From JBMNCQ01 sp049366715 (GTDB lineage: Bacteria; Bacillota; Peptococcia; Peptococcales; BICA1-8), in contig JBMNCQ010000010.1 of the NCBI GenBank assembly GCA_049366715.1, positions 17,021 to 81,020 on the forward strand: a DNA stretch of 64,000 bases, given 5' to 3'. Below the pieces are notes generated by a model that searched no databases, was not told the DNA's origin, and saw only the letters and a list, made by a program, of their open reading frames with translations. The number at the start of each line of letters is the position of its first letter. Position 1 is the first letter of the stretch. Position numbers and translations under genes: made by a program. Positions 35,529 through 44,624 of the stretch are shown piece after piece.

Positions 35529-35547
35529 AACTTTTTGCCGGGAAATG

Positions 35548-35579
35548 AACACATGGATACTTACTGTCCATGTGTTTTT
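35548..35579 (+). terminator. Terminator of superoxide dismutase
   Basis: A perfect 10-bp stem AACACATGGA / TCCATGTGTT is followed by TTTC, 20 bases after the stop codon. Confidence 0.85.
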
Positions 35580-35860
35580 CTTAATGATTAAAAAAGTCAA
35601 TATAACCATTTTTAATCCTCTACAATGTTCTGTGCTTTATTAATTTAACCTGCTTTCTGTTGTTACCTCCATAAGAAACTATTTAAAGCCAGAGAAAAAA
35701 GCATATTACGCTATAAAAGCTAGATTATACTTTTATAAACTTCATACCTGGCGTTCTTTTTTCGTTTCAAAAGCAGAAGATAATTTACTTATCATCTAAA
35801 ATTGTTATAATATAGTATAGTGAATACATCATATGCTAAGCATTAAATGTATGATATCTT
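35580..35860. other. Intergenic region without recognised genes
   Basis: This stretch is A/T-rich and separates superoxide dismutase from the end of the catabolic operon. I see no gene in it. Confidence 0.4.
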
Positions 35861-35900
35861 TAAAAATCAAGGTCTCCGGCACAGCTGGCTGCCGGAGACC
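35861..35900 (-). terminator. Terminator of the catabolic operon
   Basis: A perfect 10-bp stem GGTCTCCGGC / GCCGGAGACC is followed on the minus strand by TTGATTTTTA, 13 bases after the nhaC-type stop codon. Confidence 0.88.
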
Positions 35901-35912
35901 CTTCCAATACAC

Positions 35913-37247
35913 TTACTGACTTTCTGTCATTTTTGTTTCAAAAACATCGGTAGCCGGCTTTTTGAAGCGCGGAATGCCTACAATAATGGCCAGCACCGCA
36001 CAGATTCCGATAAACATCGGATAGAAACAATAGGGAGTAATGATTACGGGAGAAATGGAAGCCATACTCCCTGCAACCAGTAGCTGCCCCCCATAAGGTA
36101 ACAAGCCTTGAAAAGCGGAGGAGAAGATATCCAGAAGACTAGCTGTTCGGCGCGGGTCAATATGGTATTCTTTGGAAATATCTTTAGCCAGCGGACCCGC
36201 TGTAACGATTGATATCGTGTTATTGGCAGTAGCAATATCAATCAGACTGACAAGAGCGGCAATACCTGCTTCTCCTCCCTTTTTACTTTTTATATTACCG
36301 GTTACTTTTTCCAGGAGGTACCCAATACCTCCGTAATGTTTCATCAACTCTACGATCCCGCCTATAATAATCGCTATGACGGCCAGATTCTCCATCCAGC
36401 CCATTCCCCTTTGCAGAAATCCCAGCAGTTCCACGATATTAAAAGAGCCGTTAGCCAGACCGATCATGCTCCCGGATAAAATTCCGATCACCAGGACAAC
36501 CATTACATTTAACCCCCATAAAGCGCTGATAATTACCGCAAGATAAGGCAGCACTTGCACTAATGAGTACCCGCCTGCTTCAATTGTCGCATTTCCAACG
36601 GGAATTAGAAGCAGAACAATAACAGTAAGGATCACAGCGGGCAGAACGATTAATAAATTCATCATAAACTTATCCCGCAGCTCTACGCCCTGAGTTCTGG
36701 TCGCAGCGATAGTCGTATCCGATACAAAGGAAAGATTATCACCAAACATTGCCCCGCCGATTACTGTCCCTAAAATCAGCGGTAGGCCTATCCCGGTCTG
36801 CTGGGCTATCCCGATCGCAATAGGGGCCAGTGCCGTTACGGTTCCCATGGAGGTGCCCATAGCAAAGGATATAATACAGCCAATGATAAATACTCCGGGC
36901 AGAATAATACTCCGCGGTAAAATGCTTAAGCCTAAATTAACCGTTGACTCCACAGCTCCCATGGCATCAGCAATGGAGTAAAAAGCACCGGCCAGCAGGA
37001 AAATCACCACCAGCAGGATGATCGTCGGTTCTGCCCCGCCTCTCATAAAAATATCAATCTTCCGGGTTACGGAAAGTTTCTCTCCCTTTTTATTAAGTGT
37101 TAAAGCCACACCGGCTGAAATCATGAAGGCCACAAGCAACGGCATATTATCAAAATTACCCGTTATGACACCTGTACCTACAAACAAAACCAGAAACACG
37201 ATTAAAGGAAGTAGGCCTAACAAACTATTTTCGTTTTCCCTGTTCAT
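35913..37247 (-). CDS. NhaC-family Na+/H+ antiporter-like transporter
   Basis: This 444-residue protein has about 11-12 membrane helices and NhaC family features (FAMGTSMGTVTALAPIAIGI, GAMFGDNLSFVSDTTIAATR, ATANNTISIVTAGPLAKDIS). Members swap sodium and protons, and relatives such as MleN couple this to uptake of malate and export of lactate. It is the last gene of the operon that starts with the SorC regulator at 44513 and is the only transporter in it. It therefore may carry the operon's substrate or an acid product rather than serve general pH control. That is inference from position. Confidence 0.88.
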   Translation of the reverse strand: MNRENENSLLGLLPLIVFLVLFVGTGVITGNFDNMPLLVAFMISAGVALTLNKKGEKLSVTRKIDIFMRGGAEPTIILLVVIFLLAGAFYSIADAMGAVESTVNLGLSILPRSIILPGVFIIGCIISFAMGTSMGTVTALAPIAIGIAQQTGIGLPLILGTVIGGAMFGDNLSFVSDTTIAATRTQGVELRDKFMMNLLIVLPAVILTVIVLLLIPVGNATIEAGGYSLVQVLPYLAVIISALWGLNVMVVLVIGILSGSMIGLANGSFNIVELLGFLQRGMGWMENLAVIAIIIGGIVELMKHYGGIGYLLEKVTGNIKSKKGGEAGIAALVSLIDIATANNTISIVTAGPLAKDISKEYHIDPRRTASLLDIFSSAFQGLLPYGGQLLVAGSMASISPVIITPYCFYPMFIGICAVLAIIVGIPRFKKPATDVFETKMTESQ

Positions 37248-37271
37248 ATTAATACCTCCTTTTATTACCAG

Positions 37272-38051
37272 TTAATTCATAGTCATGCCACCTGTTACAT
37301 TCAGGCTTTGCCCGGTCATATAATCAGAATATTCAGAAGCTAAGAAAACCACGATATTGGCGACATCCTGCGGTGTTCCCGTTCTTCCCAGGGGAACCTG
37401 TGAACGATCTTCATTTTGAATATCTGCAGCACTCATTTTTCTAAGTCTCCCGCCCCAGATGCGCTCCTGCCTTTTCATATCCGTTTCCACAATACCCGGG
37501 CAAACGGCGTTGACGTTAATCCGGTCTTTAGCCAGTTCTACCGCCAGTACTTTCGTTAACCCTAATACCGCATGCTTCGAGGCACAATAATTCCCCATGC
37601 ATCTGTAACCGTTTTTACCTGCCTGAGAAGCAATATTAATGATTTTCCCGCCGTTTCCCTGCTTGAGCATGATCCCGGCTGCTGCCTGGCTGCATAGAAA
37701 AACTCCTTTAGCGTTGATCTCCATTACCCTGTCCCAATCAGCCTCTTTAATATCTACAACATAATCCATGGTAGAAACTCCGGCATTATTCACCATAATA
37801 TCCAGCCGGCCAAAGGTTTGCAGGGTTTTTGCAAACATAGCTTCCACAGCGGCTTTTTGGGCGACATCCACTTTAACCGCCAGGGTTCTTTCTCCTAATT
37901 CTTGAACAGCCTTATCCCCCTCTGCACGATCAAAGTCCGCTATAACTACGTTGGCGCCGCAATCTGCCAAGGCACGGGAGATCGCCTTGCCAATACCCTT
38001 AGCTCCGCCTGTCACGATTGCTGTTTTACCCTTTAAATCGATGGCGTACAC
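37272..38051 (-). CDS. Short-chain dehydrogenase/reductase
   Basis: This 259-residue NAD(P)-dependent enzyme has the cofactor motif TGGAKGIGKAI near residue 15, VNNAGVS near 88, the catalytic Ser in IASQAGK, and Tyr and Lys in YCASKHAV (about 154 and 158). Asp at the end of strand 2 (VVIADFDRAE) suggests NAD rather than NADP. It closely follows classical SDRs that oxidise sugar alcohols or sugar acids. GTG at 38051 has GGGGG upstream. It lies in the middle of the catabolic operon between the TIM-barrel isomerase and the antiporter. Confidence 0.92.
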   Translation of the reverse strand: MYAIDLKGKTAIVTGGAKGIGKAISRALADCGANVVIADFDRAEGDKAVQELGERTLAVKVDVAQKAAVEAMFAKTLQTFGRLDIMVNNAGVSTMDYVVDIKEADWDRVMEINAKGVFLCSQAAAGIMLKQGNGGKIINIASQAGKNGYRCMGNYCASKHAVLGLTKVLAVELAKDRINVNAVCPGIVETDMKRQERIWGGRLRKMSAADIQNEDRSQVPLGRTGTPQDVANIVVFLASEYSDYMTGQSLNVTGGMTMN

Positions 38052-38064
38052 ATTTTCACCCCCT

Positions 38065-39042
38065 TTACCCTAAAATTTTTTGCGAAATGTACTGGTGAGC
38101 ACTTAGTGCATCAGTATCATGAAAAGCTCTTTGGAGCTCCTGGGTATCAAGATTCTCACTTATTTCCACCATTCTTTTGACAGTAGCAATACTATATTCA
38201 ACGGCTTTTATCTGATCCTCCCGCTTAGGACTCATATCAAAACCAAGCCAGCCCTGATAGTCACATTTTTTCAGATAATAAATAAACTCAAGGGTTTCCC
38301 AGAAATGATAAGTATTTACAATCAAGTCATCATCCCAATCGCGGGAATTATCATTTACGTGCACATGAAACAATTTCTCGTATCTGGCTAAGAGGGCCGC
38401 TGTATCGGCGGGATTTTCCCTGGCCATTAACGAATGTCCGAAATCCAGGGTTACCCCGGCATTTTCACAGGCAGCCTCCCGGGTAATTAATAAGGCTTTC
38501 CCCACCGTACTTACAGTTGACCTGATCCTGGGCTCGCGCAGCTTATATTCAAAAGAAAATTTTACGCGGGGATTCCCGCTAATAACCTGCTTAACCGAAT
38601 CCATCAGCAGTTCCCACTGGGAAAAGTAATCAATCTGAAAGGGATAATCAAAGCCGTCTGCTCCGGGCCAGATATTGACCAGGGAAGCAGCAAAATATTC
38701 TGCCATCTCTCCAGCTTCTCTAATAATGTCTATGGCCTTTTGCCTGGTTTCAGGGACCGGGCTGATCAGAGCACCTTTTTTAAATTGCGGATCCCCGAAT
38801 ATCTCACAGTTAACAGCCGCAACCTGCAGGCCTGATTCTTCAATAATCTTTCGACACTCAGCGGCCGTGGATTTTGTAAAATCGCCATTGTAGTGTATTT
38901 CCAGCCCGGCCAAGCCTTTAACTTTAGCCGCAGCCGCTACCTTTTGGGCAAAACTTCCGGCCTTTTGGTACCCTGACTCACAAAATCTATCCAGGCAGGA
39001 ACCAAAAGCCCATACCCCTACCGAATATTGATAATCCTTCAT
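38065..39042 (-). CDS. Xylose isomerase-like TIM-barrel sugar isomerase/epimerase
   Basis: This 325-residue protein belongs to the AP-endonuclease-2/xylose isomerase-like barrel family. Likely metal ligands are Glu in GLEIHYNGD, Glu in SFEYKLRE, His in LDFGHSLM and in FHVHVNDN, and Glu or Asp near the end (WLGFDMSPKRED). Members isomerise or epimerise sugars and sugar phosphates, or dehydrate some. It sits 13 bp upstream of the SDR gene, so it is co-transcribed. Which sugar it acts on cannot be told. Confidence 0.85.
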   Translation of the reverse strand: MKDYQYSVGVWAFGSCLDRFCESGYQKAGSFAQKVAAAAKVKGLAGLEIHYNGDFTKSTAAECRKIIEESGLQVAAVNCEIFGDPQFKKGALISPVPETRQKAIDIIREAGEMAEYFAASLVNIWPGADGFDYPFQIDYFSQWELLMDSVKQVISGNPRVKFSFEYKLREPRIRSTVSTVGKALLITREAACENAGVTLDFGHSLMARENPADTAALLARYEKLFHVHVNDNSRDWDDDLIVNTYHFWETLEFIYYLKKCDYQGWLGFDMSPKREDQIKAVEYSIATVKRMVEISENLDTQELQRAFHDTDALSAHQYISQKILG

Positions 39043-39060
39043 TATTCTTAACCCCTCTCC

Positions 39061-40248
39061 TCAGATTTTTGCTAAGGCCTGTTCAATGTCCGCAATAATA
39101 TCCGCGTGATTTTCGATTCCTACAGAAATCCTGATTAAGCCGTCGCTTATCCCGCCGGCCCTCCTGCTGGCCACAGGCAGGGATTTATGGGTCATGGAGG
39201 CAGGATGCTGGACAAGGGTTCCTACATCACCCAGGCTTACCGCCAGGGCAATCAGGTCCAGATTATCGCAAAAAGCCCGCCCTTTTTCCAAACCGCCTTT
39301 AACTTCAAAAGAAATTAAACCGCCAAAGCCCGCCATCTGTTTCCGGGCTAATTCATACTGGGGAAATGTCTTAAGACCGGGATAAACCAGGTTCTGTACT
39401 TTAGAATGCCCTTGAAGATACTCCGCAACTTTCAAGGCATTAAAATTATGTTTTTCCATGCGCAGCGGCAAAGTCTGAAGCCCCCGCCTGACCAGAAAGC
39501 AGATAAAAGGTGCGATCAAGCCGCCCAGTTTTGTAACGGCATCATGCAGCCCTTCTGTAATAAATTCTTCCGAACCGACTACGGCTCCGGCAATACAATC
39601 TCCGTGCCCGCTCATATATTTCGTACAACTGTGAATAACAATATCGGCTCCCAGCTCCAGCGGTTTTTGAAAATAAGGGGTCATAAAGGTATTATCGACA
39701 ATAAGCTGAATATGATGGGCTTTACATAACTCGGCAGTCTTGCCGATATCCGTCAGCTTCAAGGTTGGATTCGCAGGAGTTTCCAGATAAACAATTTTAG
39801 TCCGGGGTTTTAGCGCTGCTTGGATATTTTCGAGTTCAGACGTATCGGTATAAGTCACCTCTACCCCATACTTTGTAAAAATTTTTCCAAACAAACCGTA
39901 TGTCCCGCCATAAACAACATCACCGCAAATAACATGATCACCGGCATTTAATAAAGCGATACATGTTGCAGCGATGGCTGCCATCCCTGAAGCAAAAGCC
40001 TTACAGGCCGGTCCGCCCTCCAAAGCGGCAATTTTTTCTTCCAGCTGGTATTCGGTAGGACTGTGGTCCCTGCCGTAAAGATAGCCGAAAGCTTCTCCGG
40101 AAAAAATCCGACCCGCTTCTTCCGTATCCTGATAAGTGTACGTCGATGTTTGATAGATAGGTGCCACTAATGCGCCTGTTTCCTTGCAGGGATCTGAGCC
40201 TGCATGAACAGCCTTTGTCGCAAAATGCCAGTTTCTTTGACCTTTCAT
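39061..40248 (-). CDS. PLP-dependent Cys/Met metabolism enzyme (gamma-lyase/synthase type)
   Basis: This 395-residue enzyme is of the cystathionine gamma-synthase/methionine gamma-lyase family. The PLP phosphate contact YGRDHSPT, SGMAAI, the ring-stacking region VYGGTYGLF, the Asp in VDNTFMTPYF and the Schiff-base Lys in HSCTKYMSGHGD (about residue 208) are all present. Family members act on methionine, homocysteine, O-acetylhomoserine or cystathionine. The exact reaction is open. Its presence inside a sugar-kinase/aldolase operon is unusual and hints at a sulfur-containing or amino-containing substrate. It begins 54 bp after the dehydrogenase gene. Confidence 0.92.
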   Translation of the reverse strand: MKGQRNWHFATKAVHAGSDPCKETGALVAPIYQTSTYTYQDTEEAGRIFSGEAFGYLYGRDHSPTEYQLEEKIAALEGGPACKAFASGMAAIAATCIALLNAGDHVICGDVVYGGTYGLFGKIFTKYGVEVTYTDTSELENIQAALKPRTKIVYLETPANPTLKLTDIGKTAELCKAHHIQLIVDNTFMTPYFQKPLELGADIVIHSCTKYMSGHGDCIAGAVVGSEEFITEGLHDAVTKLGGLIAPFICFLVRRGLQTLPLRMEKHNFNALKVAEYLQGHSKVQNLVYPGLKTFPQYELARKQMAGFGGLISFEVKGGLEKGRAFCDNLDLIALAVSLGDVGTLVQHPASMTHKSLPVASRRAGGISDGLIRISVGIENHADIIADIEQALAKI

Positions 40249-40302
40249 AACGATATTTCCTCCTCATAATTCACTACGGATTAGAACTCGCCCCTAGATT
40301 TT

Positions 40303-41334
40303 CTAATTATATCTGTATTGCAAATTTTCGCCCTTCAGGAACCTTTGCAATTCGTCAATTGTCATCAGAGTATGATTGGTAATAACCTCGTGAGAAGCTC
40401 CTCCCAAATGAGGGGTAATGACGACATTCTCCAGTTCCGCTATAAAGGGATGCTTTTTATGAAGCGGTTCACTGGCATAAACGTCGAGAGCGGCTCCGGC
40501 AATTTCTTGCGTCTTTAAAGCTTGAATTAAAGCAGCTTCATTAACTATGGCTCCCCGGGAGGTATTGATGAAATAGCTCGTTTTTTTCATCATTTTAAAC
40601 TCTTTAGCACCCATCATCCCCCTGGTCTCCGGCGTAACTTTACAGTGACAGCTGATAAAATCGGCTTCTTGCAGCAATTTGGCCAAGCTCACCTTTTCCC
40701 GAAAATCAGCCTCAATCTCCGTCTCCGGAACATAAGGGTCATACACATAGATCTGCATTCCAAAGGCCCGGGCCAGATGAGCTACCTTTCTGCCGATGGT
40801 TCCATAACCAATTAAACCTAAGATTTTATTTTTGAGCTGTACTCCTTTAAAGACTACATAAGGGCTTTCCTTATTAAGTGCCCAGGTAATATCTTCCTGA
40901 AGCCCCTGTTTGGTTTCCGTGCTGACTTTATCTGCCGCCAAAAACTTGCCGGCTTTCAGACTCTGATAAGCCATCGGAATCTTTCTGGCAACATTCATGA
41001 TTAAAGCCAGCGTGAACTCGGAAACACAATCGTCATTTCGCCCCGGTGTATAAACCACCGGGATCTTCCTGCTGTCGGCTGCGGCAATATCGATATTTAC
41101 AGGATTACTCCTGGTGCAGATAATCAATTTTAAATCTTTACTTTTCTTGATTACTTCCCGGGTAATTTCATCATAACTGGTTATTAATATCTCCCGCCCC
41201 TGCATTAAATCTATTAATTCTTCTTCCCTCAGTTTCCGCTGCTCTTTTCCCCAGCCGGCTATCGTCAGTTCACAAAGCTGCGCTAAGCGGGGCAGGAAAT
41301 TCTGATCTAATTCTGCAGTAACTAACGCTTTCAA
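40303..41334 (-). CDS. D-2-hydroxyacid dehydrogenase (NAD-binding)
   Basis: This 343-residue enzyme is of the phosphoglycerate dehydrogenase/glyoxylate reductase family. The NAD motif is LGLIGYGTIGRKVA near residue 175, the substrate Arg lies in NTSRGAIVNE, Glu in DVYASEPL, and the catalytic His in ITPHLGGAS. Compared with typical members it has an insertion of about 15 residues before the NAD domain (ITWALNKESPYVVFKGVQ). That region may shape the substrate pocket. It should reduce a 2-oxoacid or oxidise a D-2-hydroxyacid made in the pathway. It lies between the aldolase and the PLP enzyme. Confidence 0.9.
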   Translation of the reverse strand: MKALVTAELDQNFLPRLAQLCELTIAGWGKEQRKLREEELIDLMQGREILITSYDEITREVIKKSKDLKLIICTRSNPVNIDIAAADSRKIPVVYTPGRNDDCVSEFTLALIMNVARKIPMAYQSLKAGKFLAADKVSTETKQGLQEDITWALNKESPYVVFKGVQLKNKILGLIGYGTIGRKVAHLARAFGMQIYVYDPYVPETEIEADFREKVSLAKLLQEADFISCHCKVTPETRGMMGAKEFKMMKKTSYFINTSRGAIVNEAALIQALKTQEIAGAALDVYASEPLHKKHPFIAELENVVITPHLGGASHEVITNHTLMTIDELQRFLKGENLQYRYN

Positions 41335-41354
41335 AATTTTTATCCTCCTTTCTC

Positions 41355-42002
41355 CTACTGCCGGTCATATACATTAGTAAAGTAATCCCGCATAAATGCC
41401 ACATCTTCCTGCTTGAGAACTACAGGTTCGCCAACCGATCTGGCCAAAATATAAGATTCCAAGACTTTTTCCAAAACATGGCAGATTTTAAAAGCTCCCG
41501 GCAGATTTTCAGCAACACAGACTGCCCCGTGATTCGCCAGCAGTACTGCCATCACATTACCCAGGGTTTTTACACAATGATCTGCCAGCTCCCGGCTTCC
41601 GGGTAAAGCATATTCCGCTGTTCTTATTTCACCTCCGATGATCTGTGCCATTTCATCAAAAACCGGCGGCACCGTAATACGCAAAGCGGCTAAAGCGCTG
41701 GCATAAGTAGAGTGGGTATGAATAACGGCATTAACATCTGCTCTGGTTTGGTAAATTTTCAGGTGCAGCTCGGATTCAATTGAAGGTCTGACTCCTGTTA
41801 CTAAATTGCCTTTTAAATCTATTACACACATGCTTTCCGGAGTGATTAACTCATAATCGACACCACTGGGCGTGATTACCATACACTTACCGTCTTCTGT
41901 CCGTATGCTGATATTGCCCCAGGTTCCTACCACCCAGCCATTTCTTAACATTTGTTTTCCGGCTTCAATAACTTGCAGCTTTTCTTCTGAATATTTTTCC
42001 AT
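41355..42002 (-). CDS. Class II aldolase (L-fuculose-phosphate aldolase-like)
   Basis: This 215-residue zinc aldolase resembles FucA. The expected zinc ligands are His in VIHTHSTYASA (two) and His in LLANHGAVC; Glu in SIESELHL near residue 75 is the usual acid. TWGNISIR and ITPSGVDY are family motifs for phosphate binding. It should split a phosphorylated ketose into dihydroxyacetone phosphate and an aldehyde. The preceding gene encodes an FGGY kinase, which would supply the phosphate. The genes lie 11 bp apart. Confidence 0.92.
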   Translation of the reverse strand: MEKYSEEKLQVIEAGKQMLRNGWVVGTWGNISIRTEDGKCMVITPSGVDYELITPESMCVIDLKGNLVTGVRPSIESELHLKIYQTRADVNAVIHTHSTYASALAALRITVPPVFDEMAQIIGGEIRTAEYALPGSRELADHCVKTLGNVMAVLLANHGAVCVAENLPGAFKICHVLEKVLESYILARSVGEPVVLKQEDVAFMRDYFTNVYDRQ

Positions 42003-42013
42003 TTTGATTCACC

Positions 42014-43546
42014 TCATTCAAAATTATTTTGCATGACTTCCCTTCTTAACTGCCATAACTCCCTATTGGTCTCTCTCAGACCTCTGTATATTTGAAATAA
42101 GCTGTCATATAAGCGGGTATTTTTCTGGTCGGGGGCAAATTGTTTTTTTAGCTTGAAAGTACGACGGGCAGCTTCCTGTAAATTCACAAATATTCCTACT
42201 GCCGTACCGGCGGCAAGAGCTGCTCCTTTGGCGGCAAATTCACTGCCGGCACTTAATATTACCTCTTTGCCTGTACAATCTGAGATAAGCTGGGCCCAAT
42301 AATGACTGCGGGAACCCCCTCCTCCTAAATAGATCTTGCCCGGGCCGCAAGCTTCCGCAAGACAGTCTTTGATGGAAAAAGCCACTCCCTCATAAACAGC
42401 TTTCAAGAGGTTGTATTTATTTAAACCGGCGGAAATTCCAAAAAACTGCGCACATGCATGGGGATCGTAAAAAGGTGCCCGTTCTCCCGCTAAGCTTATG
42501 TACGGATGATAAATGATCCCGCCGGAACCGGGAGGAATATCCCTGATTTTCTCTTCCAGAAGCCCGAAGAGCTCTTCGTCCCCGCTCCCTCTTTCCTTCC
42601 CCCATAAGTTTTCTACGGCCCAGTCTAAATTAAGGGTTCCGGCCATGGCGGCGATTACATTCAGGTATAACTTATCAATACTGTGACATTCAAAACCGGA
42701 CAGGCTGTTATCCCTTAAGTGGTAGCTGTCTGTGAGGACGGCATTACAACAAGTGGTACCAAGAATCGTACAACTGTCACCGATACTAACAGTGCCGTTT
42801 CCCAGAGAAGTCGCTACAATATCCATCATCCCGGCAGCTACGGGAGTACCGGCTTTAAGTCCTGTCAGCTCACCTGCTGCTTTCGTAATATAACCTGCTA
42901 ACTGATAAGATTTCTTAATAGGCGGGAATAATCGCAAACATTCTTTTATTTCTAAAATTTCTAACAATTCCGGAGATATTTTCTCATCAGCCAGATCCAG
43001 CAGGGAGGTAGAAGCATCAGTTACTTCTAAATAAGCCTCCCCGGTTAACTTAAACCGCAACCAGTCTTTGCAGAAAAAACAGTAATCCGCCCTGCTGAGA
43101 TTTTCCCGGCGGAATATCTGCAGCCATTTCAAGAGGACTGAGGCAGCACCGGGAAAAATATAGGAACCCGTAATATCTTTGATCCTTGTATTGATCTCCC
43201 CCTTATTTTTTAAGGCCGCTACGATCTCCCCGGCTCTGCCGTCGGACCATAAAATGGCAGGACCGCCGGGATTTCCTTTTTTATCAGCCAGCCAGCAGCC
43301 TTCGCCCTGTCCGGTGACACCGATTCCTTTTATTGCCCCGGGATTGATGCGATGATCCGTCAACATCCCCTTTATGGACGTAAAGCAATCCCGCCATAAC
43401 TGATTCATATCCAGTTCGGACCAGTTGCCGTTTTTATGGATTATGGTATTTTTTTTAGCTGCCCGGCAGATTTCATTCCCCTGTAAATCAAATAGAACTA
43501 TTTTTAGACTAGAAGTGCCGGCATCTATGCCCATTAAGTACCCCAA
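42014..43546 (-). CDS. FGGY-family carbohydrate kinase
   Basis: This 510-residue kinase phosphorylates a sugar or polyol with ATP. The N-terminal phosphate motif is MGIDAGTSSLKIVLFD, the middle has GVTGQGEGCWL and WSDGRAGEI, and the C-terminal ATP site shows IYLGGGGSRSHYWAQ. Overall it is nearest to xylulose/ribulose and AI-2 type kinases. A TTG start at 43546 is used because GAGG stands six bases upstream; ATG at 43534 is in frame but further away. It is the first enzyme gene after the regulator, and with the aldolase forms the core of the pathway. Confidence 0.92.
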   Translation of the reverse strand: MGYLMGIDAGTSSLKIVLFDLQGNEICRAAKKNTIIHKNGNWSELDMNQLWRDCFTSIKGMLTDHRINPGAIKGIGVTGQGEGCWLADKKGNPGGPAILWSDGRAGEIVAALKNKGEINTRIKDITGSYIFPGAASVLLKWLQIFRRENLSRADYCFFCKDWLRFKLTGEAYLEVTDASTSLLDLADEKISPELLEILEIKECLRLFPPIKKSYQLAGYITKAAGELTGLKAGTPVAAGMMDIVATSLGNGTVSIGDSCTILGTTCCNAVLTDSYHLRDNSLSGFECHSIDKLYLNVIAAMAGTLNLDWAVENLWGKERGSGDEELFGLLEEKIRDIPPGSGGIIYHPYISLAGERAPFYDPHACAQFFGISAGLNKYNLLKAVYEGVAFSIKDCLAEACGPGKIYLGGGGSRSHYWAQLISDCTGKEVILSAGSEFAAKGAALAAGTAVGIFVNLQEAARRTFKLKKQFAPDQKNTRLYDSLFQIYRGLRETNRELWQLRREVMQNNFE

Positions 43547-43562
43547 AGTTATCCTCTCCCGG

Positions 43563-44513
43563 TTAACACTTTTTTAATATCTCTTCACCTGTAACATTAT
43601 CCGTTATCAATACATCTAGGTATTGACCTTTGAGCGCACCGAAGATCGCATCGGCTTTCTCTTCCCCGGCAGCCACGCCGATGACCAGGTCAATATTTTG
43701 CAGATCAGCCATTTCCGGGCTCATAACTCGTGAGCTTATATGATCGGAGACTAAGTTCCCGTTAATATCATAATACCGGGAACAGATATCCCCTACGCAA
43801 TTCGCTTCCCGTAATTCCCGCAAATCCGCACAGCTTAAATAGTTTTCTTTGAAAAGTGTCGAATCTTTACTTAGAGCACCAATCCCGACTAAAGCCACTT
43901 TACATTTTTTTATCAAATTAAAAATTTTCTTTATACTCTGGTCCGACTTCAGGGCTTCCTTGACTTTGGTATCCCTGACGACGGCAGGAGCATACATCAA
44001 GTAGGGAGCTCCTTCAAACTTCCGGGCAATTATATTGGTGATTTCTTCAGCCTTGATGGATATATTTTTGAGATTTAGACCGCCGACCATTTGGACAACG
44101 GAAACATTCCTTTTAGGTTCGGAAGCTAAATTGACGGCTACGGCAGAGAGCGTATTTCCCCAGGATACTCCCAGTACGCAATTATCATCGACAACCTTGC
44201 TTAAATAGCCGGCACCTGCCATCCCCAGCTTTTCCAGCGTACTTTCACCTTGAACTCCGGGTACAATAAGAGCTTCCTGCAAACCAAATTCCTTTTCTAG
44301 TTTTCTTTCCAAGTCAATATGATAATTTTCATAACCATTTATTTTTATTTCTACAATACCTTCCTCAATTAAAGCTTTAACAAGTCTATTCACCTTTTGT
44401 CTTGATATGGAAAGTTTCTGAGCGATCTCCCCCTGGGTCATACCCAAGCGGTAATAATAATAAGCTATTTTTACCAAAATTCTTTTATCAGAATTGCCCA
44501 TAAAATTAACCAA
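43563..44513 (-). CDS. SorC-family transcription regulator of the catabolic operon
   Basis: This 316-residue protein has an N-terminal helix-turn-helix (LGMTQGEIAQKLSISRQKVN) and a C-terminal sugar-binding domain of the SorC/DeoR/CggR type (VLGVSWGNTLSAVA, ALVGIGALSKDSTLF, VIGVAAGEEKADAI). Such regulators usually repress until a phosphorylated sugar binds. A TTG at 44513 follows AAAGGAG, and ATG at 44501 is an alternative. It is the first gene of the operon and is expressed from the promoter at 44574-44602, so it probably controls itself and the seven genes after it. Confidence 0.92.
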   Translation of the reverse strand: MVNFMGNSDKRILVKIAYYYYRLGMTQGEIAQKLSISRQKVNRLVKALIEEGIVEIKINGYENYHIDLERKLEKEFGLQEALIVPGVQGESTLEKLGMAGAGYLSKVVDDNCVLGVSWGNTLSAVAVNLASEPKRNVSVVQMVGGLNLKNISIKAEEITNIIARKFEGAPYLMYAPAVVRDTKVKEALKSDQSIKKIFNLIKKCKVALVGIGALSKDSTLFKENYLSCADLRELREANCVGDICSRYYDINGNLVSDHISSRVMSPEMADLQNIDLVIGVAAGEEKADAIFGALKGQYLDVLITDNVTGEEILKKC

Positions 44514-44521
44514 CCTTTCTC

Positions 44522-44559
44522 CTTTTGTTACAATTGCTCAATTATGTTACTTTTGTCAC
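44522..44559 (-). promoter_or_regulatory. Possible SorC operator, two direct repeats
   Basis: On the minus strand the decamer GTGACAAAAG (44559-44550) recurs as GTAACAAAAG (44531-44522), 28 bp apart, just downstream of the -10 box. SorC-type CggR uses direct repeats placed after the promoter, so this is a fitting operator. Confidence 0.55.
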
Positions 44560-44573
44560 GCTTGTTGATTTTA

Positions 44574-44602
44574 ATTATATGCCAGGAAAATCCATTTTAC
44601 AA
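44574..44602 (-). promoter_or_regulatory. Promoter of the SorC-led catabolic operon
   Basis: TTGTAA (44602-44597) and TATAAT (44579-44574) are 17 bp apart on the minus strand, about 60 bp before the regulator gene. Confidence 0.82.
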
Positions 44603-44624
44603 GTCTTTAAAATATTTTTTAATA

